64,000 bases of DNA from positions 41,826,939-41,890,938 of the forward strand of contig NW_023998415.1 of the NCBI RefSeq assembly GCF_014805625.2, in the 5' to 3' direction. The stretch is from Glossina fuscipes (taxonomy: Eukaryota > Arthropoda > Insecta > Diptera > Glossinidae). The notes beneath the pieces are model-generated. The model saw nothing but the letters and a program-made list of their open reading frames with translations, had not been told where the DNA came from and searched no databases. The translations under genes and the position numbers were made by a program. This document shows, one piece after another, positions 26,301 through 39,438 of this stretch. Each line of letters opens with the position of its first letter. Within the stretch, counting starts at the first letter, position 1.

Positions 26301-29300
26301 AAGTGTTGACAGTGCAAAATGCTGGACCCGAAACAGTGGGTAAGATAACATGTATAGCTGAAAATGAAGTGGGTCGAGCCGAATGTGTAGCGTTCCTGGG
26401 TTTGGTCGGTTCCGGTCTGGAGGCCATGCCGGCTCAAAGTAATCTACAAACCGTGACACAAGAAGATAACACAGAGTCTTCCAGGGTTACATTCAAGAAG
26501 CAAACCTTCACTTCTACCTCTACTTCGCAAGTGCAATCCTTCGAGGGAAATATGCCCCAAACCGAACTTCACCACTCATCGACGCATATCGATCAGTCAT
26601 TGAAGCAATTCGGTAATCAAAGGCCCGAAATAATCGAAACCCATAAATACCAAGAGTTGCATAAGGATAAAGAAATGTCTAGTCCCACTATGCAGCAGAA
26701 ATCTTTTGTTTTAGTTCAGTCGGCCAGCAATGATGCGAGCAATGCTATTGTACCCAGTTCACCGACTCGTACACGCAAAGAAATTGCTCCACGTTTTACT
26801 ACGCCGCTAACGGGTAAAATTGTTGATCAAGGTGTGGACGTTAGTTTGGAAGCTCTGTATGATGGCTTTCCGTCACCGGATATAAAAGTGATTAAAAATG
26901 GTGAAGAGTTATTTGATAATGAACGCCTAAAAATTTCGAATAAATGCAATCGTATTACTATCGAATTAAAACAAGTGAACGTGAATGATGCGGGCCGCTA
27001 TGCTGTCACAGCTAGTAATGCAATGGGTCAATCTACAAGCACTGCCGATTTGGTAGTTAAAAGTAAGTACATAGAAATATATGTTTGCTTTTTGTGTTGC
27101 TATCGTCAATTTTTTTTTTTTAACATTTCGACAAAAAGTATTCAATACTAGGAATACCTTAAAGGCCTATGAGATGCATATAATGTATAAACGTAAATGT
27201 ATATAATGACATGATATGCATTTGTCAAACGGTTGCCAAATTGTACGACAAACAATATATATATATATATATACATGCAGCTATAGATATGAATATATGT
27301 ATATATACATATGTATTTATATGCATATATGAATATATGCATGAATAAATGTCAAAAAGCATTAAACAAAAATTTTGTATTATGAGATGTAGTTTTGTCA
27401 TTATTACGATTGTTGTTTCTGTTGCTGTTGTATTAGTCGCCGTCATTGGTTAATTGTAGGTTGTGTTCACAACTGAATACTTTCTTATATGAAATCACAT
27501 TTAAACTGTATGCAATTAAACAGCTTTGAAAGAAAAAAAAAAAAAAAATAAAACACAAATTTGATTTAAACAAAATAGAAAATAGAGAAAAAAAAAACCA
27601 TACAAAATATTCAAATGCTTTTGAATTTCATTTCTACATATGTATTCTACACATAGTATACATACAAATGTTTACAAATGTATCTTAATGTTTATGCATT
27701 TAAAATACTTTGTCCCTGACCAGTAGTTGCAAAATGATCTTTTAGTTTATTTACTCAATTTCACATTTCTAATCAGTCGCGTTTGTGCGTATGTATATAA
27801 CAAACATTCCAAATTATATTTCTCAGAATTTGTAGCATTTCCCATACAATATGAAACGATTAAGATAAACGAAGCGGAGAATTTTCCATTAAGACCATTA
27901 ATCGTTTGTACTTCGTTTCAAAGCCATTTAATATTATCAACGATTATCTGCCCATTTTACACTGGATAGTTGAAGTAACACATCGTATATATCCATCTAT
28001 TACTTCGATTTGCATCAAATGTACCTTTACGGTCTACATATGTAAAGCCTAATGCCGTGCAATAAAAAAATTCAAGCGATCAATTACACTCTCTAGTATA
28101 GAGACGAAATATTTCATCCATTTACGACACTTTTATATTTCGAATTGATGTCGATTTGAATTCTTTTCATACAAACTGTCAATGCTTCGCTTATTGGGAT
28201 AATTATAAGAAACGAAAATTCTCGCCAGTAAATGTAATAAATAGTAGCCTGCATTCGGTAAAAAAAAAAAAAAGAAAGAGTTACAAACCTTATTAAACGC
28301 ATATGATCTGCCCGCTTAAAGGAGAAGTGACCTTGACAAGTTGAAATGTCAAAGAAAATTAGATCAGAATATTGCAACATAGGCACAAAGCGACTTCTTT
28401 AAGTACATATATATATATAAAAGACGCAGCAAAAAAATGCTCTTCATTATACTAAAAGATATTTCAAGGTTATCGACGCATATGAGAAGTGCAATATTGA
28501 ACATATAGTAATTTAAAGATTTTATCTAAATTGAATAGAAAATGAAAATAAAATCTCAAGTTTTTCATATCTTAATACCACCGATCCACCGATCTAATTT
28601 AAACATATCGTTTATATTCTCTTCAAAGCAATGACTAACTAATTCTATTATCCAGCGAGGTCTATAAGCGTTCCTACATCTTTTCAAAATGCTTTTAATT
28701 AGTTTAATAATTGTATGGCATAAAATTGACAAACAATCTCCTCAGTTGTCCTTTAAGTATATTATCTAATACTTGTTAGCGAGAAATTCTGGCTAATTGA
28801 AGTATTTATTGATATTTAAATTAAAAAAAAAAAAAAATTTGTAGAAAGAAAATAAGAAGAAATTATTTCACATTAGAGACAAATGAAGGAAGCAGACTGA
28901 CTCTGTAGGCGTTTATTAATTGCTTCTTTTTTTTTTGTTCTTTTTGTTTTTACTTAAGATTATGTTTTAGTTCTAACGATAAAACAAATCTCTATTGGAA
29001 AAACTTTGTTAATCATTTCGTTCACAATTTGGAATATTGTGGTATTCGATAGCGATTATTTTTAGCATTTTCGATGAATAAATTTTTTTTTTTTTTTGCT
29101 TATAGTTTGTATATAACATAGTCATATAGTCAAGTCGTATGTGGGAGAATGTTAATGTATTGCAAACAAACAAATTAAATGAAATTTTCTCTAGATATTT
29201 ACACATATACACACATTTGTATAAGCGTATAAAAATGAAAATAATGAAACAAATTGAAAAGATGTCGTCTCTGCATTTATGAAGGCCGCCCCAAAAACTT

Positions 29301-32300
29301 ATATATCTAACAGGACTGATTTGTCCCTGTGTTGGTTTTGGAAGCAATATATATATATATATATAATCCCGCAATTGTAAAAGCTCTATTTAGTTTCACA
29401 CACCTATAATTACCTTTTCATTTTTTAATTGCTCCCACCACAGATGCATATATATATGTATGATGCATACGAGCAAATGAAAAAAAAAAAAATCACTAAA
29501 GATTGCATATAGAGTTATCAAATAAGTGTCATTCTAATTTGTAATAAAAAGCTATCAACGTGAATTTTCTATTATTTTACATATGAATATTGGTTCATGC
29601 CATTGTTATTTAAAAATAATTTCATATGTTTGACGGCTTTTATATTTATAATTGGATTTCTGTAAAATTTCAATCATGGGACAGTACTTCTCCTGGCCAT
29701 TGTTCCACTATTCCAATCTGCTCTTAATTCACCACTAACACAAGCAATCTTAGTGAATAAGGTCACTGAGGGTTGATGATTTATTAAGGAGTCCGGCAAT
29801 GCTAATGATCTAACATAATCCGAAAGTAAAAAGTCCATTAGAGTTATATCGTTTACATAGGCAGTTATGGAGATTACAAGGTCGTTGAAGTTTTCATGTA
29901 GACGAAGTAAATAGACAGTGATGCAAAGTTGTTGTTAAAATTACATAGTTCGAAGTCATCTACTTTATGCCATCACAAATCAGTCATCATTTCTCATCCT
30001 AGCTTTCTCGATTGAAGGTGTCTGCAATGCCATTTCCATGTTCTAAAATGTGTAATATTTTCAGTCCACACCAATCACACACAAACATTATTTTTATACA
30101 AATCAAAATCCTTTAGGATCATTCTATGTGTTTTCATGCCACCAAAGAGACAATAATTTTTTGTTTCAAAAACATTTAACCCAATATGGGCTTTATCCTA
30201 CGTTTTCTGGGCGCTGTAAAACTACAGGTGAATGTATTGCATTCTACAAATAAGGTTCAAAGAACATATTGGAGAAAAACTTTTTTTCTCTTTACCTTTA
30301 CTTTCGCAACCACAAAATGGATATGTACGCACCTTTTAATGTAACTAACCATTCCCTCCCTATACGTGTGGGCGCACTTGTGATCAGAAGAATTTGGAGA
30401 TATTGTGTATTGTGAGTTGGGTAGAAAGAGCAGTATTTATGTTTATCGTGTGCTAACAGTAGATGAGCTAAAAAGAAATCTCTTTTTTTCGTTATACGGT
30501 TCTTTATGCAATGGATTATCGTAAAATAAAAGATTACTAATAAATTAAATTAAATTAAATTTAATTTATATTGATATTTAGAAACGATTTTCCCACCTGT
30601 ATTCGGAAGACGGCTTCAAGCTCAAGTCGTAAAGAAAGATGAAAAAATTATAATGGAAGTGGAGGTAACCGGTTTGCCTGAACCTACAGTTGTATGGATG
30701 AAAGATGAGAAACCTCTAAGCGAAGCCAATTTATCATCTCATCGACTCCTAAATCAAGGCAATTCGCACAAGTTAATAATAGAAAATGGTAAAGAGGGCA
30801 TAACGATATTTGAAAATTTCTTGAAAATAAATGTTTTTAAATAATTGTCAGGTCAAATCGGCGATTCCGGTAAATATATGGTTAAGGCAACTAATGCTGG
30901 TGGCGAAGCGAAAAGTATCGCGGATTGCGCTATTTTGGAACCAACTACAGAACGTGCTCAAGAGGTTGCTAAAACAATTGACCATAAGACTGCAACCGAA
31001 TTTAAAACTGAAGTAAGTTTGCATGTTTACAATTTTGATAAATAGCTTTAAACAAATAAAATTGAAATTTTTATATAGAAAAGTTAAGAAAGAAAAAGCC
31101 CAAGTAAACGCATTTTGTAAAGACAATTTTTTGTTTTTTTTTTTGTTTAAGTTTTCCTAAAATTCTATTTTATTGTATCCCGAACTTTTCTTTTTGTTTT
31201 TTTTTTTGTGCTGATTTTCAAATAAAAAAATCTTATTCAAAATGAATTCCGAAATGTAATTATGAAAAACGCTTATTTTCGGTGTACAAAAACTTATATT
31301 CAATCAACACTATCCTACACTGAAACAAATCATCATACGTGATTGTCCATAAAATTTGTATTTGTCAACACCTAAACAACAGGATTTCACCAGAGAACCC
31401 ATGTCGTTCCAAACCAATCACTCTGAGGTTACCACAGCGACCGATTTGCATGGCTTATCTGAGTCAAAGATTACAACTGAGCATCGTTGCACTACTGAGG
31501 CAACCGTGCGCTTAGAGCACAAATCACCGATAACCGATTTACCCCAGGTGGGTCAACAACGAACGAAGGCACCCACTGAACAAAGTGTTAACACCCATAC
31601 CCAATTGTTACCAACATCCATCAAAACTACTAATAACCAGGATATAATTGATCACTTACAACACTCTCAGACAGTGTTTGACATCACAGATAACACACAC
31701 AAGAAACCAATCCCACCACCAGAGCCATTTAAACCTACCTGTCCATCCGCTTTATTGCCAACACCATCATCGACGTCATCAGTATTTGATCAGGCTGAGC
31801 TTAACAGCACCATGACATCAACAAACAATGAGGAGAAGACTTCAACTTCTTTTGAATACTTCAAGAAAATCGATCAAGATATTTTAGAAAAGCCTTCGGA
31901 AAATAACTATAAAAAGTACGAAGTGAAACAAGCCTTTCTGGCATCGGACATTAAATACCCGCAAACAAATTTAGAAGAAGATTTCAAAAGTCTTAATTTG
32001 ATACCAGGTCCGCCACCTGAAATCTGTTATATCCCTAAACCAGAACAGACCGCAACCAGACCGCAAATGATTAGCGAGAAAATTAAAAAGTTGGAAGAAA
32101 ATCAACTGCAGGAAAAAGATAAACCTAAGGGCGGAGTACCAATCTTGCCGCCTGCAGCTCCAGCGAGTTTAGGCAAAGAAACTGACAGTATAATCAAATC
32201 AAATCAAAGCATTATGAAGTCAGTTGATACATTATCTAGTCCAGGCCAACGATATACGCGTTCACCTTCCCCGAAGCCTTCTGCCGAAGCATTAGCTATG

Positions 32301-35300
32301 GAAAAACTGTGGACACCCAATAACCATGTTAGCGGTTATGAAAGTTGTACCAGTGATTTAGAACAATCAGTACCAGATTTTAAAGTTCCTAAGCTATCCA
32401 CACCTACTAAGGAACTAAGGGCTCCGTTCTTAGTAAAACAAATTACGAACTTAGCACCCTTTAGCAGCAGAGACGTACCTAGAATGAAGAGTCCTATAGA
32501 TCATGTTCAGTTAAAGCCGGGAACGCCACCAGAGATTTGTTTCGCTCCAGAACCCGAGCAGCGACGGCAATCGATAGTACAAACTATGGAAAAGACATTG
32601 GAAAAAAATCTTATACAAAGCGGTCCATCTAAAGTTTTGCCTTTATCGGTTCCTACGTTGACGCCGGCGCCAACATTAATGAGTGCATCTAGTGGGCTTA
32701 ATAAAAGCTTTCTTTATAAGCCTCCACCTCCAGTGATGGCCAACAAAATAGGTAGACGCGAATATTATGAAAGCGATTATGAAAGTGATCGCTGGAAGTA
32801 TAGCGGTAGTGAATCAGATGAGAATTGTTTTCGTGTTCCCTTACAAAAGGCCTATCAGCCCACTTTGAAAACAAATGGATATGCAGCCGATACCGAAGAA
32901 ATGTCTAGTTTTATTAAAATGGAGTCCAGCGTTATGGAAAAAAAATCGTTATATGAATCGAATAACTCTGAGAGTCAGCCTACGGCTTTCTCGGAGAAAT
33001 TTCGAACGACAACACAGCAGCCGCTTTATTTTCCATCCTTTGTGAATGGCGGCCAAGACAAGCAAGAATCGCGCAGCATCAGTGAGAATAAATATCATCA
33101 CGAAGATAAGGTTCGATTGTTGTTCAGTGTTCCATGTGTATTGTATAAATTATTTAAATGTGTGTAAATTTCGAAAACTGCATATACCGTCAGCGTAGTT
33201 ATACTCTGTCATAACCTTTAAAATGAGTAAATCCAACGATTTGTTGATATTATGTTGCTGTAAAAAGATAAACTCATCATAACTCATTATCGAAACTAAC
33301 CTAACAATATATTTTCTTTAATAATGCATCACTGTTTCCGTAAAAGAACATTATTTTATATTTATATTATTGAGCAAAAATAGTGAGATACAAGCCAGGA
33401 ATCGTTAAAGCTTAAATTTAAAATTCATCCTATTTGCCTATATAGTATTGATAGTTCAGTAATTTTTGTATCTTATATATAATGGTTTGTGTCTTCTCTA
33501 TTAACATAATCGTATTTTCCGTCCGCATATTCAGAAGCATGCAAGTATGTTTACTTAATTTCCTTTTCATTTGCTGCATTAAATGCTTTGCTAGCTTTAT
33601 CCATTCGTTTCGTTATCTCAAATATTTTAAATAATTTCTTTCTAACTTTTGGTTTTCTCTACTTTCTTTAGGATTACAAATGCACTTCAATGACAAAGAA
33701 TATATCTTACCAAATGTCTTCGGCTTCATCGGGTGGTGGAATGCCGCAATTTAGGCCGGTTAAGGCTCCACTCTCGACAACGCCGATTCCAGTGCCAGCT
33801 CAACGCAAGACTCCTGCGGAATTTAGTGATTACAGCAGCGAAATCGATGAACGTTTCCGTTCAGTGTCACGCAATTATGAATCCGAATCTGACATTAAGG
33901 GCTATCGTGTGGTTTATCCACCTATGACGATACCCAAATCCAATGGCTACAAATCTCCGATAGCGATGGCGGCCCCTTCGCCAATGGAATTTGAACCAAC
34001 ACCGCTGAAGCCAAAATTCGAACCGATACGGAAAGAAATGCACCACGAAATGAAAACGGAGTCGAAACAACAAACACGTAATTATCAGTCGCAGAAGCAA
34101 CAACCAACACCACAAGTTTTCAAGCCAAAACCGGTTGCCGCTAAATACCTGGCCTCGGCCCAACAACATCAGCAACAGCAAAACCAACAGCAGCAACCAC
34201 AAAGAGAATACAAATCTCAGCCACAGTTCCAGCCTCAATCCCAACCAACTATGTATTACAAAGCTATAGCGGGCACACCTGTGCATCTCGCTAAAATGGC
34301 TACTGAAACTCAGAATATAATGCAAATGAAGGAGTCGTCTGAAACGTGCGAACGCGTAGTTAATATGCAACAAACCAAGAAAGTCATACACTTTGATAAT
34401 CAAAAAAATCAACGCACTTTGGAAACTTTGCCTTATAGCCCTACGCCTTCACCACGCATAACACCAGTTCGTCAACAGCGGATGCCACCCCCAGCCACAC
34501 CTACAAGATTTGTGCCTGGTGAGTTTCGTGAAAGCGATTACGAAAACGAGATAGAAAATGCTAAAATCGCTCCCTTGTGGACTCCGATGGGCGAATCGGG
34601 GCCATTACGTTTTCGTCACGTTGAACCGCCTCGACCCGGGCGATCTTGCAGCTTGCCCCGCACATACGAGCGTGTTCTTTCACCCTTGGAATTTGATAAA
34701 GGACCTGAAATGCCGACTAAAATTCAAGTCGATGCAAACGCATTACGTAACGAACGAAGCAGCAATCTAACCAATCAAAGTCGCCATCAAACATTTAATC
34801 GGCAATCTTCGATGCGTTCAAGCGATCACCGCTATTGTAGTACCTTATACGAGCAAGATCGACAACAACAACAACAACAGCAACAAGAACAACAATCACA
34901 GAGCTTTTCGCGTGATGATATGAATTTAAAGGTGGGCTCACCGCCCAAATACGGTTATATACCACCGCAGGTCGAGAAGCAAGGTAAAGCGATGGGTTCA
35001 ACATTGAAGCAAAAAACTCATAAATTTATGGAGGATATTTCACAAGACATGCAAAAGTTCAGTTCGAAAACCCTAAAGACAACCTTCGTAAATGGGCCGA
35101 CTACTTCTCCCGAACATAGAGTGGTAACACCCACATTTAGACCGATTTTCAAGCGTGCTCCTAGTGAGGGTGACAACAGACCACAAGCCTATCGAGATGA
35201 AACCAGAGTTTCGCAATACGGTAAGTAAGAAAATCGTGCAAACAATTTTCAATTTTATTTCTTTTTTCAATTATGGCATCATTTTAAGTTTTAATGGCTT

Positions 35301-38300
35301 GTTTTGGAAAGCTCTTTTTTGCCCCTTAACTGAACTTGATCCGAAAATATAAATTTATAAAAGTATTTTAATAAGTATGTCTTTGTTGTTGTACCCTTTT
35401 CCATTTACTTACTTTATTACTCAGGTACAAAATGTGTCGATCCCAACACTGGTTTAATTTATTTTAAATATGATTTTGGTTATGAATTCGGTATTTTATT
35501 TCCGGGTGAAGGTCATAAATTTGTGACCAGCCAATGGAATAAATCTTCATCAACTTTACCGACAGCAGAACAACAATTTAAAGGAACAATTAACAAGAAG
35601 TCACCTTATCCTCTACCCGTCGGTAGGGATATAAATATACCCGTCTACCATGAACGTTCAACTATCCCAAGTTATGCTAAGCGCTCCAGTCCATATTTAA
35701 ACTCCGATAGTACTCATCAAGGTTATTACTCCGATTACTCTGAAACCTTATCACGTCCCGCAGTTAAAACAACTTTTAGACCTTGTACAACATTTAATAG
35801 ATTGCCACAAAGACGTAATAGTCTGCCTAGCACTCGTATTATCGACATAAATATTGATCGTTTTCACTCCAATGATACATTAAAGCCACGAACCTATTCA
35901 GGTTGGTTTAACCGAACAGAAACGCTTCCCATTTAAGTAGATTGGTTTGGATGTTGTAATGAAATGCTTAATTTTCTTTTAAACGGTTACATCAAACAGT
36001 AAATAAACAATCATTACCTATAAATATTCTACAGCTCATTCGAATCAGACCAATTTTTATCATCGAATCTTGTCACGTTTTTCTATCCTGCTTTGCATTT
36101 TTAGTAACCTGTGTTAACAGTATTATAACTTTTCTCAGGTTTTAAATAACTCTCTTTCTTTTTTACATTTCGCCAAGAAAGGCACAAAATCTCTGCTTAA
36201 TCATCATAAAATTTCTTTGCCATCTATCAAATCATATTCAGATATATACATCAGGCAATAATTCTGATATTTTGATCATTATGTACATATTGTTTGATAA
36301 TTTTTATCAGTCAAATGTCATTATTTGCTTCACTCGGAATTTCTGTCAGTAATTTCATGCTCTTGCGGTCCCGAAAAATGTGCTTAACTTAAGATATTTA
36401 CCGCACTTCAGAGAAAAGTTGCATTTCTATTTACATATTTTTGATTTTTGTCTTCATCCTTTCGAAAGCTACATTATTTCTCATTTTCACATTTTATCTT
36501 CTGCTAATGTCGTAAGACGTTTCCACCATCAGCGATCAAATCATTACAATCAAAAGGTGACTAAAAAAAAAAAGGATTAATCAACTTTTTATACCATCAT
36601 GAAAGTAGTTATTACAACATGGCTTACGGCCGTTACTTTGTTTTGGGTGTAGAGGCACGTAAAAAGTTTCCTCCGTCTGTTTAGCTTATGATCCTTTCAA
36701 ATTATATTGATTTATTGTTTCCCTTAGGTAAAATTAAAAAAAAATTTTATAAAAATTATAATAAAAATAAAAGCGAAAACGCGACAGGGTTTCTAACGAG
36801 ACAAATGTACAAAAGAGAACAAACATTTTAATAAATTAGATTATATTCGTTGGCACACACAAACTGACGAACAGAATTAGCACAATTTCTATCATATCTT
36901 TGATCAGTGCAAGGATTATTAAACATTGCTGGACTTTTTATAACGAAAAGAGAAAAAAAGAGTGACTTTCAACTTCCATCAAGAACTGGTCAAGTTAGTT
37001 CGTCTTTTTAGGTTCAAATCTAAGCTCATCAAAAGCTAAAAAAAAAAAAAAATATTAAAATTTTCAAATCATTTATCACAACGAAGAAGATACTCATCGC
37101 TACCTAATGTTATATACGCTATAAAAAAAAAAAAATAATAATAAATAAAGTAACATGTCGCCTTTAGAATGAGACGATATTAATTTGGAGCATCATCATT
37201 CATATAGCTGGAAGCTGGCTTTCACTCTCTTTTTCAATTGTTTTTGTAAAATTTTTCATACATGAGATTATCCCCATAATTTTCTATTTCCATGAGTTTT
37301 TCATTGCGTTTCATTTCTCTATCATTACGACGAGTGCTTATCATGCAAGCTATACTAGATGGCGTCGCAGATATTCCCTGCAATTTATTGCCCGTTCAGA
37401 GGCAACACAAATTTTCTCGTACATTTAACACATAAAATTAGTTTACCTATAATAAATATTGTTTTTTTTTGTTTTTTTGTTTTTCCATAGATCATTTCAT
37501 GAGATTTTTTTTTTTTTTTTTTTTTATTTATAAACTATTTTACAATCAATTCATGTTCAATTAACCTTGAGTTCTGAATTAATTTAGAAAAAAGATTTAA
37601 CCTTAACCATAAGAGTTTGAAAGAAAAACTTGTCGTAGAATGACGTAGAAAGAAAACGCTTTATCTCTTTGCCTTGCGAAAAGAATATCACATATAACAG
37701 ATGCAGACGACAATAAAGCTATAATTGATAAAGTTGTGAAAATGATCCAAAAGTATTTTGTGGAAAATTTTAATAGCTTTTCTCCCAAAGTTTTTGAAGC
37801 TATTCAGGGAAAGCTTTTCACGAAATAACTTACATTGTTCTTTTGTTTGATTGCTATATAATACGATTGCATATTTTACTCTACACCACTTGGCGGATGT
37901 ATGTTATATCCAAAAAAAAAAAAAAAATGAAATTCATTTCTAATCATCCCGTTTGACTCGAATCAATGTTTTCAATCTATTTATGCATACTTGTCCGTAT
38001 AGATTCACCTATTGCAAATCGATTGGTGCCTTAGAACATGTCTACAAACATTCTTATAAAAGAACCGGCACTTTGGGAATTTAGTTTTCCGCATGAAAAA
38101 AATGACTTTTTTCGAAATTAACCGCAAAAATCCCTCAGTAGCCTCTAATTCGGCTTAACAATTAGATGAAGGCAAGAATATGAACGGGATGGGCCAGTTT
38201 TTGAAAGCCCTCTTATATATAAATCGTTCCTATGCAAAGCAAGCCTGGCAAGCATGGCAAAAAGGTCCCGTTTCGCATATTTCATAATGAGAACGGATCG

Positions 38301-39407
38301 AGAGTAGTAGGTTTTTGGCAGTATTGAGAAAGTTCTTCGTATCAAATTGGGTCCATTTCTTGTATCCCAAACCGTATGGGATTACTAGTGAAGAGTAAAC
38401 ATGACAAGAAAAGTAATCTTGCCAAATTTGGATCACGTCCGCTCTCGGTTTGACTCTCTTCGCGTGTAAGTGTGTCTTTACTAAAATCCAAAAATTATTA
38501 TGTTTGGTACTTCATCACGAAATCAAGATAAAGTGGTGTAGTGTAGTTTGCATTTAAAGAGTCGACCTTCGTCGACAATATTGTTTTTATTTGTTTTTAA
38601 TTGCATTTATTTTCGGTATAAGAATTTCGCTGAGATCCTGGCTGCGAATATTTTATACATTAAAATCCCAACTTAATTAAATGCTTAAAATGCATGAAAT
38701 ATTGTTTTTATTTAATTTTTAACAATTCTAATATTGTGCCTACTTATGTGTTGCTAATGCATGTTAATTGTGTTTGTTTGAAGTGCTTAATAAAAGAAAA
38801 ACTTTTCAAAATTATGCAAAAGTGAAAATTAAGTAAGTTTCTTTAACATTTCGTTTGAGATTTAAAACTACCAATAACAAAAAAAAAAAAAACAAACAAA
38901 CAAACAAACAAACAAACAAAAAAAAACAAAAAATTATATTAAAATTTATTTGAAAAAAAAAAAAAAAAACATATTATAGTAACTGATCTAGCAACAAAAC
39001 ATGATGAACCAGTAAATGCTTATTTGAATCGTGAAGATTATCCTCAAAAGCCACCCACTTTTATAACGGTATGTAGCATTAAAGAAAAAATTTAATTTCA
39101 TAAAAAAGAAAAAAAAAAACAAAACAAAAAGAAAACCATTTTGGATCCATCCATTTTTAGCCATTAAAGGATCGAGCAGTTGTTCCTGGGCAAACGGCAC
39201 GTTTTGAATGTATTGTTCAGTGCCATCCCCAACCGGATGTAGGCTGGCATAAAAACGGTTACGATCTGGAAAACAATCAAAAACATCAATTGGAATATAG
39301 GAATGGCGTTTGTCGCCTAACCATACCGCATGCATATCCAGGTCTTTGCAAATGAATATAAAATCGAATGCTTCAATAATACATACATATATATATATAT
39401 ATATATG

Positions 39408-39438
<31 letters not shown>

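Larger units (their letters stand above)
35937..38979 (+). other. 3' UTR of the short form, then intron of the long form
   Basis: After the AATAAA at 36002 there is 2.9 kb of AT-rich sequence with no exon that I can support. The stretch 38140-38460 is less AT-rich and has two overlapping open minus-strand frames of 66-68 codons, with no motif I recognise. An (AAAC)n patch lies at 38881-38930. Confidence 0.6.

Noticed and set aside
33867..34412. A 181-codon minus-strand open frame.
   Set aside because: It is the antisense of exon 14, whose plus frame joins its neighbours in phase. Its translation is a hydrophobic shadow of CAA/CAG-rich codons.
38145..38436. Two overlapping minus-strand frames in a less AT-rich patch.
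   Set aside because: No start context, splice sites or known motif could be supported; kept only as a note in the region entry.
38881..38930. CRISPR-like or structured repeat array.
   Set aside because: It is a simple AAAC microsatellite; no array with unique spacers exists anywhere in the window.
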